DNA from: Ashinkailepas kermadecensis
Taxonomy: Eukaryota > Arthropoda > Thecostraca > Neolepadidae
Direction of reading: 5' to 3'
Length of the DNA: 64,000 nt
Assembly: GCA_034440615.1 (NCBI GenBank)
Contig: JAOTOM010005138.1
Location: 792,001 to 856,000 of the forward strand
The translations under genes were made by a program, and so were the position numbers. Positions 1-11,589 of the stretch are shown in pieces. The notes under the pieces were generated by a model. The model was not told the origin of the DNA, searched no databases, and saw only the letters and a program-made list of their open reading frames with translations. The stretch's first letter is position 1, and each line of letters starts with the position of its first letter.

Positions 1-1541
1 AGGTGATATTTAAAATGCGACATTTTGCATCGGAAACCCACATCAAGCATCTCGGAAGCTCCCAACTACGACACGCATCAACAGAGTCGTGATGCCCCCT
101 AACATAACACCGTCCGACCATTATTCACGCCACTGGCACACAGAGTGACACCCGTTGAACACACTTCCAGTGATCGGAATCGCAGCCACACCACAGCGCC
201 GCCCGCCCTTGGCTCTGTTCCCCTGAGTCGGCGGTAATCCCCCGGACAGACGCGATGCTGGCTCGATGTCCCGCCTACTTGAGCAGAGCCGCTGCGTGCC
301 GAAGTGAACGGCCGTCGACACCACGGCGCGCCGAGTCGTTTATTACGGTGAGCGGTCGCGATTTTAGCAAGCGCCGATGAGGGGCGGATCGGTCGGCTAA
401 TCGCATTACTTACGTAATGACCCTGTAATTTCATTAGAGAAAATGGCTATCTAATCGGTGCATTATTCGTTTGGCGCGTTACAGGCGCGCGCCGCTGCGC
501 TGCGAGCGGCGCCGGAGTGACGCGCGGGGTGTCCCCGCGCCGGTGCAGGTCACTCCCGCTCCGACACGACTTACTAAATATGGCAGCGCGGCGACAGCGG
601 GTGGCATGTAAGTGACGTCACCTCGACGGCGGCAGATGAAGCGCCTGACCTTGGCGGACGGGCACACTGTTCGACCCGCCCGGCGGCGCGCAGTTCCGCC
701 ACGGGCGGACGTCTGTCGAATCGGTCGGCAGCGACGGGAAAGTGTGCGAACGTGCGGAGAGCGGTGGCACGGAGACAGCCGCCTGCCCATCCGGCGTCCA
801 CCTCGTGCAAGACCAGCATACTGCGGTGGTTGTCGACTCCCAGACGAATCTGCTGTAAACTCGCGGTGACGCCAAACATCTCTTAAATGCAGCGTTATGC
901 AGGATTGCGCTTTACTTCGCTGCAAGTGGTGACGATGCCTCGTCCCTCGGCGCGCTAGGTTCCTACTGAGTGCATGTTCATCACAGAGCCGAGCTGATGG
1001 GACCACTGGCTGTGCACCAACGTGTATCGCCACGTCGCATATGCAAAGTCGAAGCCCACAGCCCGGAACAGACAGATTTACAAACGACGTGTCTCCGGAC
1101 AACGGGAGTACTCGGGAGTGGTGTGTGCCCGGTGAAGGGTGGCGTCCTCAGCGCACCGTTCGGTCTTGCGGCGACCAGACCGTCCGTCCGCCAACAATGC
1201 CCGCCTCTATTTGCCCAGGGTAGCCACGGAAGTCGGCGGCAGACAATGGAAACAGGCACGCCGGTGTTGAGGTCTCCCGCGGCTTTGATGGATTCGATAG
1301 GTGGCGGCCGGCGGTCGCGGCGTTCGACGGCGCAGCAAATCAGGTCAGGCGGCGTCCGGCGCCGCGTCCGCCGCCGCGCGCGACACGACACTCGCGACGC
1401 GAACGAACGCGGCGCGCGTCGGCTCGGCGTCACGGCCCGGCGGCCGGTCCGGCGGTGGCGTCGCGTCGGCTCTGCGCAGCGGCGCGTGGAGAGCCGCACC
1501 TGGTGCTCGCGAACACGAGCAGACGCGTCGCGGCCGAGCTC

Positions 1542-1575
<34 letters not shown>

Positions 1576-1835
1576 CACGCGGGGCGAGCGCCGCCGCCGG
1601 CCAGAGGATGCACGCGGGTGTGGCGGCGGGCGGCGGCAGTGGCTCGGCGGCGGCCAGCCTTGACGCCCGGCGCCGGCGGCGCCGCGGCCGGCTCATCTCG
1701 ACCGAACCCGTCCTGTCGCCGATCTGGCCTGACGCCCATCTAGGCGTCAGATTGGCCGCGACTTATGGCACGCCAGGTGCAGCCTGCACGCCGCTGCCCG
1801 GCCGACTATGGCGCAGGCCAAGCGCCGCGGCCCTA
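1..1835. other. GC-rich stretch without a recognisable gene
   Basis: Several overlapping open frames exist on both strands here, but their translations are Arg/Ala/Pro/Gly-rich, show no domain I recognise, and are what GC-rich, stop-poor DNA produces by chance. A CGG trinucleotide run of about ten units lies at 1545-1575 and gives poly-Arg, poly-Ala or poly-Gly depending on frame. The very high CpG content of 1300-1720 could mark a CpG-rich promoter, but no flanking exon supports that. Confidence 0.6.
1545..1575. repeat. (CGG)n microsatellite
   Basis: About ten uninterrupted CGG units sit in a strongly GC-rich block. No supported reading frame uses them. Confidence 0.9.
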
Positions 1836-1837
1836 CA

Positions 1838-2165
1838 CAGGGCAGATGTCACTGCCGCCGCCCTATACAGAGCAGGTGTCACCGCCGCGACTCTATGCAG
1901 AGCAGGTATGACCGCCGCGGCCCTATACAGAGCAGGTGCGACTGCCGCTGCCCTATACAGAGCAGATGTCACCGCCGCCGCCCTATACAGAGTAGGTGTT
2001 ACCGCCGCGGCCCTATACAGAGTAGGTGTTACCGCCGCGGCCCTATACAGAGAAGGTGTCACCGCCGCGGTCCTATACAGAGCAGATGTCACCACCGCGG
2101 CCCTATACAGAGTAGGTGTTACCGCCGCGGTCCTATACAGAGAAGGTGTCACCGCCGCGGCGGAC
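1838..2165. repeat. 30-bp minisatellite, about 11 copies
   Basis: Each unit contains CCCTATACAGAG followed by a short GC-rich stretch ending in CCGCCGCGG. Because the unit is a multiple of three and lacks stops, repetitive decapeptide frames appear on both strands (for example TAAALYRAGV). Copies differ by point changes and not by length, so the array looks fairly young. I do not treat it as coding. Confidence 0.95.
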
Positions 2166-2244
2166 CGATGTTGGGGCTTGCGGGCCGGTAGTGGAGTAGG
2201 GGATCGGCGATGCTTTAAGGTGCGGTGCTAGAGGCCGGGGCACC

Positions 2245-2279
2245 GGAGGTGGGGGGTGGGGGGTGGGGGGGGGGGGGGA
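2245..2279 (+). repeat. G-run tract with quadruplex potential
   Basis: Successive runs of four or more G are separated by single T or A residues and end in a run of about 14 G. This fits the G-quadruplex pattern on the + strand. Confidence 0.8.
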
Positions 2280-2645
2280 ATACCGGGACGATACATGCTG
2301 GATTCGTGGGTGACTAACGTTGTTGTTCAGCGCAATACATGCACTATCCAATTGCAGACGCTGCTTGCACTCTCAGCGTCGAACGCTTGGCACATCGTTG
2401 CTATTGTTGAGTCGCATACAGGATTATCAAGGTGATTCTGAGCACGGTCATCGGGGGTCGATGTGTATGCAAGCTGAAGATTTCTTGCCAGGAGATTGAC
2501 ACATTGACGTCAATCCCAGATCAGCAGAACCCGGTACATTCCCGATTGCACTTGTTGCCATTGGGTACGTTGCACTTGGTGCAAATGCCGACTTGGTGAC
2601 ATCGCTACCTTGCCGTGAATAAACCATGCACACTGTGAGCGAGTG

Positions 2646-2807
2646 TTGGGGCATCGGTAGCTCACTGCTTAGCTGAGTGTCCGGTAAGCCAGAGGCGCGG
2701 GGTTCGATTTTCCGCGATGCCCGCCATTCTGACCAGGATGAGAGGCGGCAGGCGACGCCATATAGCCGCAGCTGCTGAGTGGGTCGTAAAACCACGAGGC
2801 AACAACG
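2646..2807 (+). mobile_element. tRNA-derived SINE
   Basis: The head (about 2649-2722) looks like a degenerate tRNA: GGCATCG at the 5' side can pair with CGATGCC at the 3' side, an A-box-like GGTAGCTCA lies near the start, and the B box is GGTTCGATT. The anticodon arm does not fold properly, so this is not a working tRNA. The body ends in GTCGTAAAACC, the same 3' motif as the SINEs at 4.7 and 34.8 kb. A short direct repeat GCGAGTG flanks it at 2639-2645 and 2808-2814, consistent with a target-site duplication. Confidence 0.75.
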
Positions 2808-2925
2808 GCGAGTGATACGATGTGTGAGGGAAACGTCAAAGATGCAATCAGTCAATCAGGAGGAGAATGACAGTGGAAGATGAGAGACAGCGGAACGGAC
2901 AGAGCAAGGATGAGAGAAAGAAGGG

Positions 2926-2956
<31 letters not shown>

Positions 2957-3470
2957 TGTGTGTGTGTATGTGTGTGTATGTGTATATGTGTGTGTGTGTC
3001 CCCGCACTGGAAAGTTACGTAACTGTGTGTGGGGGGGGGGGGGTGAGTGATGTAATGAAAATGGCCGTCAACGGGTGACTGGGTGAATGAAGAACAGACG
3101 AGAAGGTGCGGTCCTCACAGTCGGCGGAGTCGGCGTGCGGTGGCGGAGTCGGCGCCGTCGGATCCGATTTCAAGACAAATGTGTTGTTGGTTTGTGCGCG
3201 GCGCGAGCTACACACGCCACCCGCGTGCTCGCGTGTCCACCTGTCCGCCGGCACGACAAACACGTGTCGGCAACAGGCACAAACACGTGTTCATGAGTGA
3301 ACACTCGTCGGGTGGACGCGCGGCCACAACGACCGGCGGCCGTGCGACCGACTCCCGCCTGCCGACTGTTCGGCACGGCAATTGCGGTTCTCGTTTCCCA
3401 GCCCGTCGCCCGGTCGCCCAGTCGCCCAGTTGGCGGCCAGTCGGCGTTCTCACTCGGTCGGGTAGGCGTC
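2808..3470. repeat. Simple-repeat patch in gene-free DNA
   Basis: GATA, GA and GT runs occupy about 2926-3000, and a 12-base G run lies near 3031. The rest, up to the 40-bp array at 3470, contains no recognisable exon. Confidence 0.75.
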
Positions 3471-4020
3471 GGGAGTGGCTGTCCAGTCAGGTTTCCGTCG
3501 GGTCGCCGCTGGGAGCGGCTGTCCAGTCAGGTTTCCGTCGGGTCGCCGCTGGGAGCGGCTGTCCAGTCAGGTTTCCGTCGGGTCGCCGCTGGGAGCGGCT
3601 GTCCGGTCAGGTTTCCGTCGGGTCGCCGCTGGGAGCGGCTGTCCAGTCAGGGTTTCCGTCGGGTCGCCGCTGGGAGCGGCTGTCCGGTCAGGTTTCCGTC
3701 GGGTCGCCGCTGGGAGCGGCTGTCAGTAGGTTTTGGGTCGCCGCTGGGAGCGGCTGTCCAGTCAGGTTTCCGTCGGGTCGCCGCTGGGAGCGGCTGTCCA
3801 GTCAGGTTTCCGTCGGGTCGCCGCTGGGAGCGGCTGTCCAGTCAGGTTTCCGTCGGGTCGCCGCTGGGAGCGGCTGTCCAGTCAGGTTTCCGTCGGGTCG
3901 CCGCTGGGAGCGGCTGTCCGGTCAGGTTTCCGTCGGGTCGCCGCTGGGAGCGGCTGTCCAGTCAGGTTTCCGTCGGGTCGCCGCTGGGAGCGGCTGTCCG
4001 GTAAGGTTTCGGTCGGGTCA
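3470..4020. repeat. 40-bp minisatellite, about 13-14 copies
   Basis: Near-identical 40-bp units contain GTCAGGTTTCCGTCGGGTCG followed by CCGCTGGGAGCGGCTGTCC. The CCGCT..AGCGG core of each unit is a small inverted repeat. One unit near 3722-3740 is internally shortened. A 572-residue open frame crosses the array only because no frame of the unit contains a stop, and I reject it as a gene. Confidence 0.97.
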
Positions 4021-4570
4021 GCGTCGGCTCGCCGCCGGCGGTGGCTGTCGGCGCGTCGTCCGCCGCGCCCGTCCATCGCTGGCGCGCCACATTCGTCGCG
4101 GCGGCCGCGCGACGGGCGAAGTCACGACGGCACCGGCTCGGCGCCGTGCCGCGGCTCCGTTGCGAAACGCGCCGGCGCCGGCGCTGATGGACGTCGCGGC
4201 CGCTGGGCGCCGCCATTGTTGTGCGACGCCGGCGGTCGTGCCGGCGTCGATGTTCGCCGCACGCTTCTGTCGCCGCCGCCGCCGGTGGCTGCGGCGGTGG
4301 CCGCGGCCCGCTCTCCGGGCGGCGGCGCGGCCGGCGGCGCAGTCGGAGAGCCGCCGTCGGCACACCAGCCAGCGCTCGATTGAGACCCGCTACGTGTGGG
4401 GCTTTCTCTCCCGACTCGCCGGCCATGTTCGACGGCGCCACAGCTGGCCGAGAGGACACGACTCGGCGCGGTTTTCACGCGCCACTGACTCCTCTCCACA
4501 CCTGTGGACTAATGGTTTATGGGCTCCGGGACGAAGCCGCGGCAGCTGGTGGCTGCCGCCGCCTCTGAGT
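4021..4570. other. GC-rich stretch without a recognisable gene
   Basis: Frames on both strands translate to Arg/Ala/Pro-rich sequence without domains. No paired splice sites with coding-like sequence were seen. Confidence 0.55.
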
Positions 4571-4574
4571 GACA

Positions 4575-4700
4575 CCACTGGCAGACGCCGCTGTCACAGA
4601 CGCCTGCCTGGCAGACGTCTCGCCGACAAACGCCTGTCTTACAGACGCCGCTGTCACAGACGCCTGCCTGGCAGACGTCTCGCCGACAAACGCCGCTCTG
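4575..4700. repeat. 60-bp duplication, two copies
   Basis: Two adjacent copies of a unit beginning GACGCCGCTGTCACAGACG are each internally built from CAGACG-type subrepeats. A SINE inserted into the next partial copy (see 4701-4867). Confidence 0.85.
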
Positions 4701-4867
4701 GTTGGTTGGTTATTGGTTTTACGACACGTCGACCGTTGAGTCATGTAGCGTCGCCAATCTCTCACGCCGATTGGTCGCGGACGAAGAGTAGCGACAGGTG
4801 AGACTCGAACCCACAACCTTTCGATTGTGAGACGAGCATCTTACCCCTAGACCACTCGTCCCCACAG
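4701..4867 (-). mobile_element. tRNA-derived SINE with intact target-site duplication
   Basis: On the minus strand the element begins with a tRNA-like head: A box GTGGTCTAGGGG, B box GGGTTCGAGTC and a T-arm that folds. It ends in GTCGTAAAACCAATAACC followed by AACC repeats. An exact 11-bp direct repeat, ACGCCGCTCTG, flanks it at 4690-4700 and 4868-4878. A second copy lies at 34775-34941 in the same orientation and differs at only a few positions, so both insertions appear recent. The acceptor stem pairs poorly, which argues against a functional tRNA gene. Confidence 0.9.
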
Positions 4868-4878
4868 ACGCCGCTCTG

Positions 4879-6925
4879 ATCGGTGCCGGCGTGACGGCGT
4901 TACTGCTAGCTAACTGGGTGGGAACGGCACGTCGGATTAGAGCCTCACGGATCGGCCGCCCAGGAGTAGTCCCCGGCCGCCGTCGGTGCCAGAAGACACG
5001 CGACCCGCCGCCAGACGTCGGCTTAGCGGCACGTGCCCTTTACACCGCTGGCCTAGCTCCGGCTCACGGTGGGACGAGGTGCGTGGGAAACAAGGTGCTC
5101 GTGGAGCACACTCGAGCGGCGCTGTTTTCTTGGATGCGCAACAGTGTGTCATGAAGTGAACGGCACCTGGCGATTTCTCACTTCTACATAGGAGTACGCT
5201 GTCGTGTGTGATCATCCCTGTGGTAATGGAGAGGGTGTGTTTAGGTTGGTGGTATAGACGGTGTGGGTCATGGACTCATCGTAAAACGGTATGGTACTTC
5301 GTAGGCCTTCGACACGTTGAATCCATTCCAATTCTAAAGTCTCAGAAAATGATAACGTCTTCGCAAATCCATGCATGTAATGCACATCAGATAGTAAACT
5401 GGAGAAAAACCTGCAAGTTGTAGTTCAATCACGAATACGGCAATAATCTCCAATATTTTGTCTCTTGATGAGGTAGTATTTGTGATTTCATATCATCTGT
5501 CTCGGGCATGGGCCTAATCATCCGATCACCATTCGCCAGAAATTCAGTAATTCGAACTCATGATTGATCAATCAAATACGGAGCTCATTCATATTAGACA
5601 CCGGACACAGTGTTGTAAGGCTGCGAGCCAGGAGTGCGAGCTAATGATTCCGATAGTCTGCTGCTGCTGTTGGCTTTGCATGCAGTTCGAGGCTAACCAC
5701 AAACCTTTACGTCAAAGCAACCGCTGTTGTTTTTCGGGTTGTGAACGGTGCGGCAACTCCCTGAAAAAAAAAACAGTCCAGCGATGGGAACTTCTGCAAT
5801 CGCAGGATTGGTTTCCGGTACCGGTATCGGTTTCCAGGTACCGGTGCTGATCCCTGTTTCGCTCGACGCGAGTGGTTCCCAAGTCTCCACTGGACCAGAA
5901 CCCAGCGAAGCATGGCCATAGGTGGCGCTGCTCGTGGACGAGGCGCGCCTCTCGGCAGAATGTTCCGTGCTCGATGACGTATTTGCGCCAGAATCGTCTT
6001 CTCACGGGGTGTGCAAGCACAGTTGCGTCACAGCCGTGGCGACTGCGCGGCGCGTTTTCCTCGTGCTGTCAAAACGGCTCTCGCCGCGAATGCCGTCACG
6101 CGCTGCGACAAGTCGCCGGCTCGGCGTTGTCTCGACGCCGTTGCGATGCGGGCTTCTGTGCGCGCCACAGAGCATTTGGCTAGTGGGCCGGCGACCGACG
6201 GCGACTTTGTGGCGACAGCCGTCAGCGGCGACCGACACGGCGTCCGCTTCCGCCCGAGCGACGCCTTCTTCCGGCTTCCCTCGCTGATGGCGTCGCGCTG
6301 CATTGCTTCCGTGGGACGGAGCGCGAGTCGTCCGGGCCGGTGTCGAGCACGACCGACTGCTCTCCACATGCGCTTCGATAACGCACTTCGTGATCAACTT
6401 CACTCGCACTTCAAACGCACTTCACACGCGCTTCGATTCGATAGCGCCGACGCCAATCAGCGGCGCTCTTAAGCACGCTTTCACCGGCACGAAGGCGGCA
6501 AGCAAGGTGGAACCGCCGCCGCCCAGCCGCTTCGGACGACTGTCCAAGCGTGACAACTCGCTCACATCTCGAACCGCTCCAGCTCGCGGGCTTTTCAGTC
6601 GATGCGCGCGTTTCAACAACCAGCCGTCGCTGCGCAGATCTCGGCGGCGCCGGCGAGGCCGCGGTCGACTTGGCCGGCGGGCGTCATGGCTGCTGAAGAC
6701 GTGCGTCTGTCGCACACGTCGGCCGCCCCTGCGCCGGTCGATGCGGCGCCAGATAGACTCGGCCTGGCAGCCTCGCGAAGGCGTGTCGCCCTGCAACGTG
6801 ATTGAGAGATCGCCGCCGAACTGAGCTACGTGCGGGACGAGCCGGCCACGACGGAGCGCCGCCCCGGACTGGCGGCGAGGGCAGAGCGTCATCGCTCCGA
6901 CACGCTGAGAGGGTAGTTGCGACGT
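4879..6925. other. No gene seen
   Basis: Mixed-composition DNA with only short, domain-free open frames. A local GGTACCGG-containing near-duplication lies near 5812-5850. GC content rises again after 5930 without recognisable exons. Confidence 0.55.
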
Positions 6926-6929
6926 CGGA

Positions 6930-7515
6930 CATCAGCTGATGTTGCTACAGACAGACGCCGAACAAATAGCTCATGTTATTGGAGCCAAACGCCGGACAAA
7001 CAGCTGATGTCATACAGACAGACGCCGGGCAAACAGCTGATGTCATACAGACAGACGGCGGATAAACAGCTGATGTTATTAGAGCCAGACGCCGGACAAG
7101 CAGCTTATGTTATTAGAGCCAAACGCCGAACAAACAGCTGGTATCATTATCTAATTATACTAATTATATCTAATTATCTAATTAATTAATAATCTCTAAT
7201 TTGTCCAGACGGCGGACAAATAACTGATGTTATTAGAGCCAGACGCCGGACAAACAGCTGATGTTATTAGAGGCAGACGCCGGACAAACATCAGATGTTA
7301 TTGCAGACAGGCGGTGGACAAACAGCTGATGATATTACAGACAGAGGACCTACAAACAGTTGATGTTATTAGAGCCAGATGCCGGGCAAAGAGCTAATGT
7401 CATTAGAGGCAGACGTGGAACAGACATCTGCTGTTATTACAGACAGAGGTCGGACAATCAGGTGATGCTATTAGAGCCAAACGCCGAACAAACAGCTGAT
7501 GTTATTAGTGTCAGA
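6930..7515. repeat. Degenerate ~33-bp array rich in CAGCTG, interrupted by a TAATTA cluster
   Basis: About 15 diverged units follow the pattern CAGACGCCGGACAAACAGC then TGATGTTATTAGAGC. Many keep an intact CAGCTG core. At 7150-7202 the array is interrupted by an AT-rich stretch containing about five TAATTA motifs. The copies are considerably diverged, so the array is older than those at 3.5 or 12.8 kb. Confidence 0.85.
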
Positions 7516-8397
7516 CGGCGATGCAACCCTTCTATTGCCGTCTGCATGTTTGAGCTGAGAAAGCGGTCGCTGTAGGGGCCGGTCCTGGACTTACGAAATC
7601 GGAGCACGCCGACCGTTTGATGTCAGCTTTTAGAGTCTCAGAAGTGTTGCTGTAATGACCGAATGGCTGTCGTATTCTTGGCCATCGCACTCTAGAAGGA
7701 GAACAGTAGAAGCGCCAAGCAGGACAAGATGCAGCTGCGCTGCTCGTTAGTAGCGGCCTGCATACAAAGTGGTGTACAACGCCGACCTGAGCCCGCCTTG
7801 ACAAGCCATCACCATTTCACTGGCGATCTTCCAAGCCCTCACCTTCCGACCACGAGCACATTCCATAAAAAAACAATAGCTGGCTGTCGCTGGCTTTCCT
7901 TGCCGCCGGTCAGGCCCGTTAAATGAGGATGTTTGACCGAGGTTTTGATGGAAATAATCACGGACTGGATACGTGAACAATCACGTCAGTCGACCTCTGT
8001 CGGCCAGGCCCGGAGGGCGGGCAGACGAGGCGCGGCGACTCCTCCCCGCCCACGCGCCGGCTCTGCCGCAAACGCCGCCAATAAATGCACAACTCATCTG
8101 CGACTCGTGACGTCGCCGGCTCCGGCCGATGATTGGTGCACGCTTTCGGCGGGGCGGAGTCACGGCGAGCCAGAGTTCAAAAGTCAACTCTGGCGGAAAC
8201 AGGTTGGGACGGCCCACGACCGTCTGCGCCACGTGGCCTGCCGGCTGCCGACGCTCGGCAAGTGGAATTGGCGACGTGTCGCCCACCACGCGGATGCCAG
8301 CCGATGTCAGGCGTCAACGCCACATGCCGGCTGATTTTGCTGTGGCCAAGCCGGACCTAGCATCAGCAACGCTAGGCCAGCTGTTGGGTAATTCCGC
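7516..8397. other. No gene seen
   Basis: Unique-looking sequence with short open frames and no recognised domain. Confidence 0.5.
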
Positions 8398-8550
8398 CAC
8401 GTCCAGTACCCACCACGCTACCCGCCACGTCCAGCACCCACCACGCCACCCGCCACATCCAGCACCCGCCACGCCACCCGCCACGTCCAACACCCACCAC
8501 GCCACCCGCCACATCCAGCACCCACCACGCCACCCGCCACGCCGGTCGGC
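8398..8550. repeat. C/A-rich minisatellite (CACCCACCACGCCACCCGCC)
   Basis: About five imperfect copies of a roughly 28-bp unit are made of CCACC-type subrepeats. Stop-free frames on both strands translate to Pro/Ala/Thr- or Gly/Trp/Val-rich repeats. Confidence 0.85.
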
Positions 8551-8924
8551 AGCCCAGCTGTGGTGCCGTCCAGTGGGCCGGCGAGCCACGTGTAATTCCC
8601 GGCGGCGGCCGGGGGCGTCCGCTGTGACGACGCGAGCCTCGGGCGCACCTGCCGAGGCCCAGTTACCTGTGTGTTTCTGGGTCAGCCTGCAAGGTGTCAA
8701 CACACGTGTCTGACGCCGCCGGCGGGCCGCGCCCGCACGGGGAACGCCCTGGCCGCCGGCACATCTGGCGCCGCCCCCCACCCCCCACTCCCCCCTCAAA
8801 TGGAGGGGCAGCGTGTGGCGGGCGAACGGCACCGGGCTCGCGTCCCACCCGGTCGCGACCGTCTCCGTGATCCAGACTATCACTAGAGCAGCCCTCGTCT
8901 CCGCAACACCCGTGGGCATACAGA

Positions 8925-9003
8925 TTTAGAGACACATAGAGACACATAGAACGTGTCTAGAGACACATAGAAAGTATCTAGAGACACATAGAGACACAGA
9001 GAT
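8925..9003. repeat. Short AGAGACACATAG repeat
   Basis: Four to five copies of AGAGACACATAGA, alternating with AAGTATCT- or ACGTGTCT-type spacers, are followed by unique sequence. Confidence 0.8.
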
Positions 9004-10355
9004 CTCCTGGTTGATGATGTCTGAACACTCTCTGGCCACCCATTCTTGGCTCCTCTCTGGCCACTCCTCCTGCACACCTTAATCGACCCTTCCCCTGAAT
9101 GCCTATGCCCCTGTTGCGATGTGCTCTTCTCTTATCATCTCTATCACCCCTTCTCTCCGATAGAGAGAGAGAGAGGGAGGGAGAGAGAGAGGTTGGGAAG
9201 AGAAAGGGATAGCTGGAGAGGGGCTAAGAGATTGAGAAATTACAGCAAGAGAGAAAAAATGAAGATAGACTGGCAATCTAGTGAATACTAAATAAGCTAC
9301 GTGGATGCCGTGATGGAAATTTAATGGCGTTGCTGAGCGATTCAAAAAGTCATATATGGGCAATTCAGTGTAATAGCATGATTTTTCGATCGGGTACTTC
9401 ATAGTATTTCAGCTTAAACTTGCTTTAGATTGCCGAATATATTTAAGGGCGAACGATTAGTAAGCTCCAGTTGGGAAGCTGGAGCAATAGTTGGTCTGTC
9501 GCGTTCGCGACTGTAGATGTCGGATCGAACAACTTCCGACGATGCAACCTTGTGCGTGCAGCTTCGTCGCGCTATTTGACGACAAAGCCTCATCGGACAG
9601 CAGCACAAGGCAGTTTGTGTCTACAGCTCGAGAGTTGAATCTCATGAAAAGCATGCACCTCCGCTCAAGCTGTGGCCAGCACGGACGTGCCCTGGTGACA
9701 ACAAATTCGCCGCCTGAACTGAACCCGGGACAGCTGGGATCCGCACGGCGACGACGTGCCCACGTCCCGCGCCGAGCGGCGAACTTAACCCACAGCAATA
9801 CGCCCGTGCAGCGCGGCGTGCCACTTTCTAGCCGAGCCCACGCCGCTGGCGGAAGCCGGGACGCCACCCGCAGCCCGGCTGTCCACCGCCGGCCACGGGC
9901 CGGCCGGCGCGCCCACGCCTGTCGGGCTGGAAAACAAACTGCCGCCTGCCGCGCGGGCGCGTCCGCCCTGCAGGCGGCGGCCGTCGGCCCGCCGCTGCCC
10001 TGTGACGAGGTGGCCATCTTCGTGCCGCAGGCGGGGGTGTGGTCCACCAGTCGCACGGCGCCCACCGCGACACGCCCAGCCGTGCGACCTTGCAGCGGTG
10101 GCGCCGCCCGCGCCGGCCCTCGCCGGCCAGGCGGTGCCGCCGCTACTGAACAGCGGCCTGAGGTCGGATTCTTCGATTGCGCCCCCCGTCCACTCCCTCC
10201 GTCGGCCCGCTTTGTTGCCGTCTTTTGATGGCTACTCTCCGTGGGCATTAAGTGGTCACGCTGCTGTCCACGTCCTTTGTCACTGTCCCTCGTCCTCCCC
10301 TCCCTTCGTCGCCCTTCGCCACCGCTCTCGGTCACCGCCCTTCACCACTGACCAT
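9004..10355. other. No gene seen
   Basis: Contains a short GA-rich run at about 9163-9190. Between 9490 and 10230 long frames exist on both strands, but the translations are low-complexity and GC-driven, so I do not call a gene. Confidence 0.5.
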
Positions 10356-10359
10356 CGTC

Positions 10360-10625
10360 ACCGCCCTTCATGACTGCCCTCCGTCAGCGCCCTTCACCAC
10401 CGCCCTCCGTCAGCGCCCTTCACCACCGCCCTCCGTCACCGCCCTTCACCACTGCCCTCCGTCACCGCCCTTCACCACTGCCCTCCGTCACCGCCCTTCA
10501 CCACTGCCCTCCGTCACCGCCCTTCACCACTGCCCTCCGTCACCGCCCTTCACCACTGCCCTCCGTCACCGCCCTTCACCACTGCCCTCCGTCATCGTCC
10601 GTCACCACTGCCGTCCGTCACTACG
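10360..10625. repeat. 26-bp minisatellite, about 9 copies
   Basis: Units of GCCCTTCACCACTGCCCTCC plus GTCACC are nearly identical in the middle of the array and variant at the left edge (GTCAGC, ACCACC). The unit length is not a multiple of three, yet all frames stay open because the unit has no stops. Confidence 0.95.
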
Positions 10626-10669
10626 CCCCGTCCGCGCCCCTCCACACGGCCGGCGGAGAGCGAGGCGAT

Positions 10670-10768
10670 CTCGATGCATGCATCTCGAGCGATGCAGCGC
10701 CGGCGAGCCGGACTGGCGGCGACAAAGCGATGCAGCGCCGGCGAGCCGGACTGGCGGCGACAAAGCAT
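10670..10768. repeat. 38-bp direct duplication
   Basis: Two tandem copies of a unit starting GATGCAGCGCCGGCGAGCCG and ending GGCGACAAAGC. Confidence 0.9.
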
Positions 10769-11580
10769 GGTCTGATTAGGTGGCGATCAAGATCGGCGTA
10801 CCGCGACGGGCGGCCGCGACCGGACCGGCGCGCGTCATTCTCGTCCCGTCTGAGGCGAGGAAAACGGCTCGATAAAACTGGCCGCTATGCAGCGCGCGGC
10901 GGACGACTGGCGCGCCCGCTGCACCGGGCGGGAAAATTCTCCATCTGTGCAGATGTGCGGCGGGCGGTGTGAGCGGCGGTGGCCGCGTCGTCCCACGGTG
11001 TCGGCCTCTCCGGCGCGAGTCGCCGACAGGAAAGTGGTGCAGCGCGCGGCGTTTTTTCGCACTCGCACAATGGCGCCACAATGAGCAAGTGCTCTGGAAA
11101 ACCTCTGCGGAGAGCCACGCGGCAATTGTGCTGCCACAGTTGGAGCATTTTTCGTCTGGTTTATCTGGATCACGGGAACGAAATGCAGGAAATCACAGGG
11201 CGGCCGTGTCCTTAGCTGTCCTCTCCCGGTTATGTGCATTCATTTTCAGGCGAAATTTTCCCGGCGATAACGACCCGAAAAAGAATCTGCTGCAAGAAAT
11301 CTGTTTGTATTGCGAAAGTACTGGAATCAATTTAAACTGCGCCATTGTGGTTTGTCAAGACAAAGCCGCTGAGATTGCGTGTAAATGCCTGACTCAGAAC
11401 ATTCTGTGCGGGTTTTTGTATGTTAACTCAGTGAATGAGGTTGATGACGAATGCCTGAGTTGAACAAAAAGTTTTCAAAGAAGAATACCAGAGAACAAAA
11501 TGTAGAAGCGCTTAAACTAAGTCCAAGTGAGCAATAAGATCGAAAGTGCTGTGGAGTAAAATGCAAATACATTCAAGTCC
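10769..11580. other. No gene supported
   Basis: A plus-strand frame at 10969-11463 has a more ordinary amino-acid composition after residue 80 (Leu/Cys/Asn-rich), but I recognise no domain and see no matching neighbour exon. Chance frame is the simplest reading. Confidence 0.45.
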
Positions 11581-11589
11581 ATTTGCATG

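Noticed and set aside
3083..4801. 572-residue open frame on the + strand
   Set aside because: It runs through a 40-bp minisatellite, a GC-rich stretch and part of a SINE. The repeat has no stop in any frame, so the length means nothing.
4784..4867. Functional tRNA gene on the minus strand
   Set aside because: A and B boxes are present, but the acceptor and anticodon stems pair poorly, and the sequence continues into a SINE body with AACC tail and target-site duplication.
9491..10228. 245-residue + strand frame
   Set aside because: An equally long frame lies on the opposite strand. Composition is GC-driven and there is no domain or splice support.
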